Part shown: positions 35,381-43,239 of the stretch, in pieces
Layout: each line of letters starts with the position of its first letter
Numbering within the stretch: the stretch's first letter is position 1
DNA from: Empedobacter falsenii
Lineage (GTDB): Bacteria > Bacteroidota > Bacteroidia > Flavobacteriales > Weeksellaceae
Assembly: GCF_013488205.1 (NCBI RefSeq)
Contig: NZ_CP040908.1
Span: 310,001-374,000 of the forward strand
Direction of reading: 5' to 3'
Length of the DNA: 64,000 bases
Position numbers and translations under genes: made by a program
The notes under the pieces: generated by a model
The model's database searches: none
What the model was told of the DNA's origin: nothing
The model's input: only the letters and a program-made list of their open reading frames with translations

Positions 35381-37417
35381 ATGAAGAAGACTTTTATTCT
35401 ATTGGCAACAATTTTTGGGTTATGCTCAACTACTTATGCGCAAACAATTTTCGAAAAATCGAATACAACTCTTATAAAAAATAATAAATCTAAGTCAAAT
35501 TCTTTAGATAAATTAAATAGAAGTTTTGATTGGACAACTCATAATAGAGGAAAAGATGCAAATGCTTTTGCTAATTTTGAGGAAACAGCAGGACTAAATA
35601 CTAAAAATGGATCTGAAAAAAATACTTTAACTCCTTTCGGAAGTATAAATGCACAACGATGGACCTATGGAACAAATGTAGATACAAATGAAACTGTAAT
35701 GTTTTCTATTGATTCTAAATACGGAGCAAATGCATCTTTAACTTTTAAGACATACACAGATGACCTAAAAGTTGATAAACAGTTTACAATTAGTATTCCA
35801 GAATCAGCTAATAGAGCAGAACCTATTGGAGATTTTTCTTCTAAAATACTTGATAATAACAACAAATTGATTGTAGCTGTATATGTTCACTTTTTCGAAG
35901 GAGGACAAGGGCCAGCTTTTCAAAAACATCAAATTTGGTTTGTAAATGAATCTGGAGAAATATTAAATAAAGTTGATGCATCTTCGGCTGAAATTTTAAA
36001 AGATTCTAAAGGAAAACTTAACGTCTATACTTATCATAGTGACGAAGATTATGTTACTGTAAAAAAAGTAGATTTAAATAATAGTACAAATACTTTAGAA
36101 TATAAAGTTCCTTTTGATTTAGTAAATTTCTACGTAGGACTTCCATTAGCACATAAAAATTTGAATGGAAAAGATTATTTAGTTTTTTCTCATTATACAG
36201 AAAAGTTATTAGATAATAGTACATTAGAATTTAATACAAATGCAAAATTTGCTTTGGATTTTATAGATGCTGAAACTTTTAAATTAGAGAAGACATATAA
36301 TTTACCAGTGATAGGATTTGATGAAGAAAATCCGTACACAATTCCAATGACTACTTTTGGATTGTTTTATAATACAGATAAATATGACATTTCTTCTAAT
36401 GTTTATAATGCAGATAGTAAGTTAGAGTTTACTTATGGTGCTTTATTTTATGATATGCCTAATGATCGCGAATGGTTTAATTATTATGTTGTAAATGAGG
36501 ATGGAACAGTTCTTAAAACATTGAATGAAGATATCGCAAATGGAGGTATAGAAACCGGGATTGAATTAACTGAATTAGCAAATCAAAAAGATCAAGTTGT
36601 TATGCTGATTGATAACGGTGAAGGAATATCTAACATCAAGGTTTATAATTTGCCTGAACTAGAATTAGCTCAAGATTTTCCAGCAGTTCATAATGATGAT
36701 TTATTGTCTTTAAATTTTAATAGAATTGCGAATGGTAATACATTCAACTATGTCGTAGGACTTAATTTTGGTGAAGTAGAAGGAGATAAGGCATTTGGTA
36801 TTGTAAAACATTATGATACGAAAGGTGTAGAAGTAAAAAAAGTAAGATTACCTATAACTTTGGAAACAGAATTGTTCGCCCCTTTCCTTAATGCATTAAC
36901 TTTGAATCCAACTATTGTTAACGATGACGATAAAATTGAATATGTGTATGCTTATCAAGATAGAGTAAATAATAAGGCTGCAAATACTTATAGTATTGCA
37001 CAAGATGAGAATAATCTTTTAGCAAGTTTCTCTGGAAGAACTGAAAAAGGAAATATTACAATGTCTGGTTATGGAACAAAAAGAAATGGAGAATATGACC
37101 GTTTGTATGTTTATTATGGAAGCGATTATTCTGCTACATCATTTATAACAGATTTCTATAAATTTCCTTTTGAAAGTTTAGCAGTTAATGATATTCAAAA
37201 AAATAAACAATCAATAAAATATTTGAGTAATGTAAAAGAAATCCGAGTTGATTATGAATACGCAACATATCAAGTATTTAATATGAACGGTAATTTAATT
37301 TCTTCAGGAAATTCTTCTAAAACAATTTTTACAAACGGATGGAATAAAGGAGTTTATATCATCAAAACGTTAGACAAGCAAGGTAAAGCTAATACAGCAA
37401 AAATCTTAGTTTTCTAA
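35381..37417 (+). CDS. T9SS-exported protein with type A sorting domain
   Basis: 678 residues. The signal peptide (~1-20) ends TTYAQ. Most of the protein is a beta-rich, Asn/Asp-rich region without a recognised catalytic domain; its repeated strands (KVYNLPELELAQDF-type) suggest a beta-propeller-like fold. The C-terminal ~70 residues (LAVNDIQKNKQSIKYLS, then YATYQVFNMNGNLISSG and WNKGVYIIKTLDKQGK) form a T9SS type A sorting signal. It follows the TPR sensor pair by 136 bases and could be a target of that regulator, but no binding site is seen. A bidirectional terminator follows. Confidence 0.82.
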   Translation: MKKTFILLATIFGLCSTTYAQTIFEKSNTTLIKNNKSKSNSLDKLNRSFDWTTHNRGKDANAFANFEETAGLNTKNGSEKNTLTPFGSINAQRWTYGTNVDTNETVMFSIDSKYGANASLTFKTYTDDLKVDKQFTISIPESANRAEPIGDFSSKILDNNNKLIVAVYVHFFEGGQGPAFQKHQIWFVNESGEILNKVDASSAEILKDSKGKLNVYTYHSDEDYVTVKKVDLNNSTNTLEYKVPFDLVNFYVGLPLAHKNLNGKDYLVFSHYTEKLLDNSTLEFNTNAKFALDFIDAETFKLEKTYNLPVIGFDEENPYTIPMTTFGLFYNTDKYDISSNVYNADSKLEFTYGALFYDMPNDREWFNYYVVNEDGTVLKTLNEDIANGGIETGIELTELANQKDQVVMLIDNGEGISNIKVYNLPELELAQDFPAVHNDDLLSLNFNRIANGNTFNYVVGLNFGEVEGDKAFGIVKHYDTKGVEVKKVRLPITLETELFAPFLNALTLNPTIVNDDDKIEYVYAYQDRVNNKAANTYSIAQDENNLLASFSGRTEKGNITMSGYGTKRNGEYDRLYVYYGSDYSATSFITDFYKFPFESLAVNDIQKNKQSIKYLSNVKEIRVDYEYATYQVFNMNGNLISSGNSSKTIFTNGWNKGVYIIKTLDKQGKANTAKILVF

Positions 37418-37442
37418 TTCTAATTAACACTAATTATGAAAG

Positions 37443-37472
37443 AAATCCAACTAATTTTAGTTGGATTTTTTT
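37443..37472. terminator. Bidirectional terminator between convergent genes
   Basis: AAATCCAACTA / TAGTTGGATTT 11-base arms with an ATTT loop and T-run. The loop overlaps the stop codon of the minus-strand DUF3575 gene, so it serves the T9SS cargo gene (+) best. Confidence 0.75.
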
Positions 37473-38032
37473 CGTTTAAATTTATAAGTAAGCATTACAC
37501 CGCCTTTGTAAAGCAGCCACTCCCCACTTTTATTAAATGATTGCGCAGAATCATATCGTCCGAAATTAGGAGAATCTTCTTTATAATATCCTTTGTAATT
37601 TCCTTGAGAGTGTCCTCCACCAACAAAAACATCTAATCCCCAATTTTCGTTAATTTTTACTTGATAACCTATTGTAGCTCCTGTTAAGATTGCTACTCCA
37701 CGTTGATATTTATCAGTGTTCCAATAATTCCATTTTTGAATATCAAAGAAACCAACTCCAATGTTTGGACCTATATAAAATTTACTAAAAGATTTATCAA
37801 AGTAATATCTACCTTCACCAAAAACCATATACATTTGTAAATGATTACCTGCAAATGATTTCCATGGAGAGATAAAACCGTCAGCTTGTAAAGTTATCCT
37901 ATCTGTGATTGCATGTTCAACACCAAGATTTACCATTGCAAGTGGCATTGTTAACGCATTAACTTTTATTTGTGTTTCTCTTTTTTGAGCAAAGATTGTG
38001 GCGGGAAATAACAACCAAATTAATTTATTCAT
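37457..38032 (-). CDS. DUF3575 family outer-membrane protein
   Basis: 191 residues. The signal peptide is short (~1-15, ATIFAQ). The mature protein has the DUF3575 pattern: an opening VNALTMPLAMVNLGVEHAIT, DGFISPWKSF, an EGRYYF strand, FYIGPNIGVGFF, then IGYQVKINENWGLDVFVGGG, consistent with a small beta-barrel. In Bacteroidota such proteins often accompany fimbrial or surface genes, but none are adjacent here. The stop codon lies in the loop of the terminator shared with the convergent T9SS gene. Its function is not known. Confidence 0.8.
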   Translation of the reverse strand: MNKLIWLLFPATIFAQKRETQIKVNALTMPLAMVNLGVEHAITDRITLQADGFISPWKSFAGNHLQMYMVFGEGRYYFDKSFSKFYIGPNIGVGFFDIQKWNYWNTDKYQRGVAILTGATIGYQVKINENWGLDVFVGGGHSQGNYKGYYKEDSPNFGRYDSAQSFNKSGEWLLYKGGVMLTYKFKRKKSN

Positions 38033-38132
38033 TCGTAATTTTTATCAGTTTACTAGGCTAAGGTAAAAAAAGCAGTTTATTTATATGTTAATTCAAGCTT
38101 TTTTATAACTTTACTTAACATTTAAGTACATT

Positions 38133-38648
38133 ATGGCACCAATCATATCAATCCTAATAATATTTTTGATTTTCGGAATTTTTGTTTCGATATTCTTTGT
38201 TATTGCCGTATCTGATGCGAAAGTCAGAGAGAAAAATGAACAACATACACTGAAAAGCTTACCAGATCAGGTAGACTTAAAAGCTGTTGTACGTTACAAT
38301 ATTGGGCGTCCGCAAGGGAGATTTCTTAAAATGAAATCTTTTCAGGGAAGTGGTGTATTATATGTACAAGGAGATCAATTAATTTTCAAAGATATTTTGG
38401 GTAATGAAGATCATATTTTTGATTTGAAAACATGCAAATTATCTTGGGTTGAGAACAAAATAAATGGGATTACAAATGCTTTTAAAGTTGCCGATCACGA
38501 AGCAATTATCTTCTTTTATACTGATAAAGGTGTTTTTATTTTTAATACGATTGAAGAAAATGCGTCGACTTCAGATTTATATATTCGTTTGAAAGAATTG
38601 CGTAAAAGTATTAGAAATGCTAAAAAAGCTGAGTCGGCAAGTGAATAG
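38133..38648 (+). CDS. Membrane-anchored protein of unknown function
   Basis: 171 residues. An N-terminal transmembrane helix (~4-28, PIISILIIFLIFGIFVSIFF) is followed by a soluble domain. That domain has a strand-rich pattern (GSGVLYVQGDQLIFKDILG, then HIFDLKTCKLSWVENKI and DKGVFIFNTI) and a C-terminal helix, resembling a PH/GRAM-like fold. No catalytic motif is seen and I do not recognise the family. Its 3' end overlaps the convergent barrel gene at 38620 by 29 bases, giving antisense transcripts at both 3' ends. Confidence 0.7.
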   Translation: MAPIISILIIFLIFGIFVSIFFVIAVSDAKVREKNEQHTLKSLPDQVDLKAVVRYNIGRPQGRFLKMKSFQGSGVLYVQGDQLIFKDILGNEDHIFDLKTCKLSWVENKINGITNAFKVADHEAIIFFYTDKGVFIFNTIEENASTSDLYIRLKELRKSIRNAKKAESASE

Positions 38649-39102
38649 TTAATACAGCTCGGAAACCGCTCATATCTTTAAAATTTTTATTTTCTCTAAA
38701 CTCGAAAGAATAACCAGCATTTAACTCTACAATGCTCAAAACTGCAATACCAGCTTTTGGTGTAATTGTCCATGGAGAAACTTCGGCGCGAATAACATAA
38801 AAAGCAGAGCTAAAATTTGAACTATAAGGATCACCTGGATTGTTGTGAAAATTGAACATATATCCAGCTCCAACTTCTGGAATTACACGAAATTTATCTT
38901 TCATATAACCCAAATTTGCATTGGCGCTAAATGTCAAAATATTGTTGTTATCTTGTACTAAGAACAAATCTGTTCCAACTTTTCCATAATTTCCATTCCA
39001 ATATTCATAACCAAGATTAATTGTAAAATAATCGGTTAAATTTTGTTGTGCTTTCGCTTGAAAACTAATGATAAAAACAAAGATTGCGATGAACTTTTTC
39101 AT
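38620..39102 (-). CDS. Small outer-membrane barrel-like protein (paralogue 1)
   Basis: 160 residues. The signal peptide (~1-18) ends AKAQ. The mature protein contains NLGYMKDKFRVIPEVGAGYMF and SPWTITPKAGIAVLSIVELNAGY, with alternating strands that suggest an eight-stranded barrel of the outer-membrane beta-barrel group. It is paralogous to the next gene (39169-39618): both have NMAYMRDNFHVIPEIG-type and TITPKVGLTFLTIVEFGIGY-type blocks at the same positions. It ends inside the 3' end of the opposite-strand gene 38133. The two tandem paralogues probably arose by duplication. Confidence 0.75.
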   Translation of the reverse strand: MKKFIAIFVFIISFQAKAQQNLTDYFTINLGYEYWNGNYGKVGTDLFLVQDNNNILTFSANANLGYMKDKFRVIPEVGAGYMFNFHNNPGDPYSSNFSSAFYVIRAEVSPWTITPKAGIAVLSIVELNAGYSFEFRENKNFKDMSGFRAVLTIHLPTQLF

Positions 39103-39168
39103 GTGATAAAATTAATGAATTATTTAGTTTTCTTCCAAAAAAATAAATTTTCGTCGTTTTTACTTTCT

Positions 39169-39618
39169 CTAATTCCAATTGAAAGGAATATTAATTCCAG
39201 CAGAAAATTGAAAGCCTTTTATCGGTTTGAAATTATCTTTCTCATTAATTTTAAAACCATATCCTATTCCAAATTCAACTATGGTCAAAAAAGTTAATCC
39301 AACTTTTGGAGTGATTGTATACGGTGTAAACTCGCTTTCTACAAAAGGAAAAATATATGAGCCGCCTGAGGTAAAATAGCCTGTAATACCAATTTCTGGA
39401 ATGACATGAAAATTATCTCGCATATAAGCCATGTTTGCGTTGGCATCTATTCGTGGAGTGATAAATGTATCACCTAATCCAAAAGTGTAAAACAGACCTA
39501 GTTTGGCAAAGTTCCCAGATTGATTAGAATAACTTCCTGAAACGCCAAATAAGTTTTGACTGAATGCAAAAGAGGAGAATAAAAGAATGAAGATTGTACT
39601 GATTTTCCTTAAAGTCAT
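39169..39618 (-). CDS. Small outer-membrane barrel-like protein (paralogue 2)
   Basis: 149 residues. The signal peptide (~1-20) ends AFSQ. It shares the blocks NMAYMRDNFHVIPEIG and TPYTITPKVGLTFLTIVEFGIGYGF with its neighbour at 38620-39102 and ends in an aromatic-containing strand (INIPFNWN). Function is unknown. The 66-base gap between the paralogues has no terminator, so both could be read from one minus-strand transcript. Confidence 0.75.
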   Translation of the reverse strand: MTLRKISTIFILLFSSFAFSQNLFGVSGSYSNQSGNFAKLGLFYTFGLGDTFITPRIDANANMAYMRDNFHVIPEIGITGYFTSGGSYIFPFVESEFTPYTITPKVGLTFLTIVEFGIGYGFKINEKDNFKPIKGFQFSAGINIPFNWN

Positions 39619-39651
39619 ACGTTTGGTTTTGAAATTAAACTTAGTGTAAAG

Positions 39652-39688
39652 ATAAATAGCTACAACTTATCTTGTTGTAGCTATTTAT
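39652..39688 (-). terminator. Terminator of the HtrA protease gene
   Basis: ATAAATAGCTACAAC / GTTGTAGCTATTTAT perfect 15-base arms, seven-base loop, 35 bases beyond the minus-strand stop codon. The 3' side on the minus strand is U-rich. Confidence 0.8.
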
Positions 39689-39723
39689 AATGATTTATTA
39701 AAATTTAAAATCGACTCAAAATT

Positions 39724-41238
39724 TTAATCCATCGTGAATCCTTTTGTATAGATTCGTCCGTAATAATCTGCAAATTTAATTGATACGCGACCTTTATAAT
39801 TTTTTAATATTTTTTCGATATCGTCTTGTGAACTTACATTTTTATCATTGATCGATAAGATAATAAATTCTTCTTGAACACCTGCTGCAGCTAATTTTCC
39901 TGAATTATCAAGATGTTTTACCATCACACCATAATTAATTCCGAAACTATCTTTTTGACGTTCTGTTAATGGCTCAAATTCTGCTCCAAGAACTTCAGTT
40001 GGCGTTAAGTCAGATTTGCTTCTCACTTTAGTGCTTCCTTTAGCATCTTTCAATGTAATGTTGTATGTTTTCTCAGAGTTTCCACGTCTTACAGTAAGCG
40101 CAACATTGTCACCAGGACGTTTGCTTCCTACGATGAACGATAACGAAGAGAAAGATGTAATTGGTTTTCCATCTACAGCTGTAATGATGTCTCCTTCTTC
40201 GATTCCAGAATCAATTGCAGATCCTTTAGCAACCAATTCAGTTACCATTACTCCATTATCGGTTTTAATGTTCTTTTTGAACTGTTTGTTATATTGTTTT
40301 ACAGCATCTTCATTCGATAAATCAAAACCTTTGATACCTAAATATCCACGTTGTACAATTCCGTACGATTTAATATCCTCAACAACTTTTTTTACCAAGT
40401 TTGCAGGAACAGCAAATCCGTAACCAGAATAAGCTCCTGTTGGCGAAGAAATAGCTGTATTGATACCAATTAAATCTCCGTTTGCATTCACCAAAGCACC
40501 ACCAGAGTTTCCTGGATTAATCGCTGCATCGGTTTGAATAAACGACTCGATTGGTGATTCAGAATTTTTACCTAAAATATTAATGCTACGACCTTTTGCC
40601 GAAACAATACCTGCTGTAACAGTAGATGTCAATCCAAATGGATTACCAACTGCTAACACCCAATCTCCAACATTAATCGCATCAGAATCGACAAATTTTG
40701 TGAATGGTAAACCTTTTTCGCTAATTTTCAATAAGGCAATATCTGTACTTGGATCAGTACCAACTAATTCGGCAATATAACTTTTTTGATTATTCAAAGT
40801 CACTTCAATTTTAGAAGCACCTTGTATCACGTGATTATTTGTAACAATGTAACCATCTTGTGAAATAATTACACCAGAACCCATTCCAGATGGTTGATCT
40901 TGATCTGGTTGCTGTTGTCTTCCTCTTTGTTGTTGTTCTGGTTGCCCGAAAAAGAAATCAAAAGGATCAAAGAATTGCTGTTGTTGTTGCTGTCTTTGAT
41001 TCGAATAATTTTTGATACTCACAACCGTATGTACTGCTTTGTTAGATGCCTGCACAAAATTTGGCGCATCATATCCATAATTTCCTTTATAATCTACAAA
41101 TTCAAAGTCTCCGTTTTTCTGATTACTCGCATTTGTAATAAATGGATTACTTCCATTTTCGTTCATCAAATAAAAACCTCCCATAGTTGTCATAGAGCTC
41201 ACTAATCCAACTAATAAGTATCCTGTATATTTTTTCAT
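39724..41238 (-). CDS. degP: Do-family periplasmic serine protease (HtrA/DegP type)
   Basis: 504 residues. An N-terminal hydrophobic segment (~5-24) anchors or exports it to the periplasm, where it degrades or refolds misfolded envelope proteins. The trypsin-like domain has the full triad: His136 in TNNHVIQG, Asp166 in STDIALLKI and Ser245 in NPGNSGGALV. Two PDZ domains follow (~290-385 with GYLGIKGFDLSNE, and ~405-500 with LTERQKDSFGINYGVMVKHL). The LA loop (~80-116) is unusually rich in Gln (QRQQQQQQ, EQQQRGRQQQ). It diverges from dapF and has its own promoter at 41277. DegP and DegQ cannot be told apart here. Confidence 0.92.
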   Translation of the reverse strand: MKKYTGYLLVGLVSSMTTMGGFYLMNENGSNPFITNASNQKNGDFEFVDYKGNYGYDAPNFVQASNKAVHTVVSIKNYSNQRQQQQQQFFDPFDFFFGQPEQQQRGRQQQPDQDQPSGMGSGVIISQDGYIVTNNHVIQGASKIEVTLNNQKSYIAELVGTDPSTDIALLKISEKGLPFTKFVDSDAINVGDWVLAVGNPFGLTSTVTAGIVSAKGRSINILGKNSESPIESFIQTDAAINPGNSGGALVNANGDLIGINTAISSPTGAYSGYGFAVPANLVKKVVEDIKSYGIVQRGYLGIKGFDLSNEDAVKQYNKQFKKNIKTDNGVMVTELVAKGSAIDSGIEEGDIITAVDGKPITSFSSLSFIVGSKRPGDNVALTVRRGNSEKTYNITLKDAKGSTKVRSKSDLTPTEVLGAEFEPLTERQKDSFGINYGVMVKHLDNSGKLAAAGVQEEFIILSINDKNVSSQDDIEKILKNYKGRVSIKFADYYGRIYTKGFTMD

Positions 41239-41276
41239 CTTTAATTATATAAGTTTTTAATGTTTTTAGATTAAAT

Positions 41277-41308
41277 CAAATTTAAGACCAAAATTTTAAC
41301 ATTTCAAA
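41277..41308 (-). promoter_or_regulatory. -33/-7 promoter of the HtrA gene
   Basis: On the minus strand TAAATTTG (41284-41277) and TTTG (41308-41305) with a 20-base spacer. The predicted start leaves a ~35-base leader. Confidence 0.7.
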
Positions 41309-41401
41309 CCGTTTAACGCATGTTAACACTATATTATAAATCTTTTATAACATTAGTTAAGAGTGACAAAAATGTCTTTACTTTGTTTAAAATTTAAGAA
41401 G

Positions 41402-42178
41402 TTGAAATTAAAATTTTATAAATACCAAGGAGCTGGGAATGATTTTGTCATGATTGATGATCGAGAAAAAACGTTTCCAATCTCTACAGAATTGATTAAT
41501 AGGCTATGTGATCGTAATTTTGGGATAGGAGCTGATGGTTTGATTTTGTTACAAAATGATGAAAATTCAGACTTCAGAATGGTGTATTTCAATTCGGATG
41601 GAAACGAAAGTACAATGTGCGGAAACGGAGGACGTTGTATTATTCGATTTGCAAATGATTTGGATGTGGCTAATGACAAAATGACATTTAATGCGATTGA
41701 TGGTTTGCATCATGGTATCGTAGATCAAGAAGTTATTCGTTTACAGATGATTGATGTAAATGAAGTAGAAGATCACGACAAATATTTATTTATGAACACA
41801 GGTTCGCCGCATCACGTAGAATTTGTGGAAAATGTAAAAGATGTTAATGTTTATAAAAAAGGAAAAGCGATTCGCAATGGAGCGCCCTATTTTGAGAAAG
41901 GTTCTAATGTAAATTTTGTTGAAGTAATGCCAGATAAAAGTCTTACGATACGTACATATGAACGTGGAGTTGAGGACGAAACCTTGGCTTGCGGAACAGG
42001 AATTACAGCTGCTGCGATTTCTGCTTATGTTAAAAATTTGGTAGACAAAAAAGATATCAAAGTAAAAGCAATGGGAGGAGATTTATCTGTAAATTTTGAA
42101 GAAAATAATCATAACTTTGTCAATGTTTGGTTAAATGGACCAGCAGTAAAAGTTTTTGAAGGTGAAATTGAAATTTAA
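41402..42178 (+). CDS. dapF: Diaminopimelate epimerase
   Basis: 258 residues if started at TTG 41402, giving the family-typical N-terminus KLKFYKYQGAGNDFVMID. An ATG at 41372 would add ten residues (SLLCLKFKKL) not seen in the family, and a GTG at 41363 is also in frame, so the start is uncertain. It interconverts LL- and meso-diaminopimelate for lysine and peptidoglycan synthesis. The two active-site Cys are in STMCGNGGRC and TLACGTGITAA, and GSPHHVEFV and NVNFVEV match the family. It is followed nine bases later by mltG, so this is an envelope-synthesis pair. Confidence 0.93.
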   Translation: MKLKFYKYQGAGNDFVMIDDREKTFPISTELINRLCDRNFGIGADGLILLQNDENSDFRMVYFNSDGNESTMCGNGGRCIIRFANDLDVANDKMTFNAIDGLHHGIVDQEVIRLQMIDVNEVEDHDKYLFMNTGSPHHVEFVENVKDVNVYKKGKAIRNGAPYFEKGSNVNFVEVMPDKSLTIRTYERGVEDETLACGTGITAAAISAYVKNLVDKKDIKVKAMGGDLSVNFEENNHNFVNVWLNGPAVKVFEGEIEI

Positions 42179-42187
42179 TTCAATCCA

Positions 42188-43210
42188 ATGAAAAAATTAA
42201 ATTTAGTATTAATATTAATCTGTTCATTCGCATTTGTAGGATGTACATTTATAGACGGTTTCAAAGGAAATGCAACCAAAGATGGTTATATCTATATCTC
42301 TCGTGGAGCTAAATTTGAGCAAGTTTTAGATTCTTTAAAACCATTTTTGAAGGATGAAAAATTGTTCAAACAATATGCAGAAGATGCAGATTATCCAGCA
42401 ACGATAAAATCTGGAAAATATAAAATCTCAAGCTCAGATTCTAACCGCGATATTATTGATCGTTTGCAAGGAGGAGAGCAAGAAGAAGTGAAACTTCGTA
42501 TCAAAAATGAACCAACAATTTACCATTTGGCGGGATCAGTTTCCAAACAAATTGATATGGATTCTATCGAAGTTTTGACAGCTATTCGTGATTTTGTGAA
42601 AGAAAAAAACGATACAACGTTAAACGACGAAACGGTAAAGCAATATTTCATTCCAGAAACGTATTTCGTGTATTGGGGATTAACACCAGAAAAATTTGTT
42701 GATAAAATGGTAGCGCAACACGACAAAGTATGGAATGCAGAACGTTTAGCAAAAGCAAAAGCGCTTAACATGACACCTTTACAAGTTACAACATTAGCAT
42801 CTATTGTTCAATTAGAATCGTCTGATAATATGGATGAACAACAAAAGGTTGCACGAGCATATATGAATCGTTTGGCAAAAGATATGCGTTTAGAAGCCGA
42901 TCCAACTTCTATTTATGCATATAAAATGGAAAATGGTTGGGATCAAAAAGTGCAACGTGTGTACAAAAAATGGACGTGGTCGTCGAATGCGTACAACACT
43001 TATCGTAACAAAGGTTTGCCACCAGCACCAATTTGTTTACCAAATTTAGGAGCAATTGATGCGGTTTTATCACCAGCAAATCACGATTTTATTTTCTTTG
43101 TTGCAGATCCTAAAAAACCAGGTTACCACATTTATACCAATGATTATCAGGAACATTTGAAAAATGCTGAGAATTATAGAAACTGGTTAAAAGAGAATAA
43201 TATCAAATAG
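42188..43210 (+). CDS. mltG: Endolytic peptidoglycan transglycosylase
   Basis: 340 residues. The N-terminus is hydrophobic and ends in VGCT, so this homologue may be a lipoprotein rather than anchored by a transmembrane helix. The YceG/MltG domain has the catalytic region TTLASIVQLESSDNMDEQ (the conserved Glu after QL is retained), YMNRL, LEADPTSIYAY and the C-terminal LPPAPICLPNLGAIDAVL. MltG cuts nascent glycan strands to set their length. It lies in an operon with dapF, both acting on the cell wall. Confidence 0.92.
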   Translation: MKKLNLVLILICSFAFVGCTFIDGFKGNATKDGYIYISRGAKFEQVLDSLKPFLKDEKLFKQYAEDADYPATIKSGKYKISSSDSNRDIIDRLQGGEQEEVKLRIKNEPTIYHLAGSVSKQIDMDSIEVLTAIRDFVKEKNDTTLNDETVKQYFIPETYFVYWGLTPEKFVDKMVAQHDKVWNAERLAKAKALNMTPLQVTTLASIVQLESSDNMDEQQKVARAYMNRLAKDMRLEADPTSIYAYKMENGWDQKVQRVYKKWTWSSNAYNTYRNKGLPPAPICLPNLGAIDAVLSPANHDFIFFVADPKKPGYHIYTNDYQEHLKNAENYRNWLKENNIK

Positions 43211-43239
43211 TTGTATCTTTAGCTAAACCAATTTTAGCG

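Noticed and set aside
40016-40423. Plus-strand 135-codon frame over the HtrA gene
   Set aside because: Antisense to a protease with a complete catalytic triad; no independent evidence.
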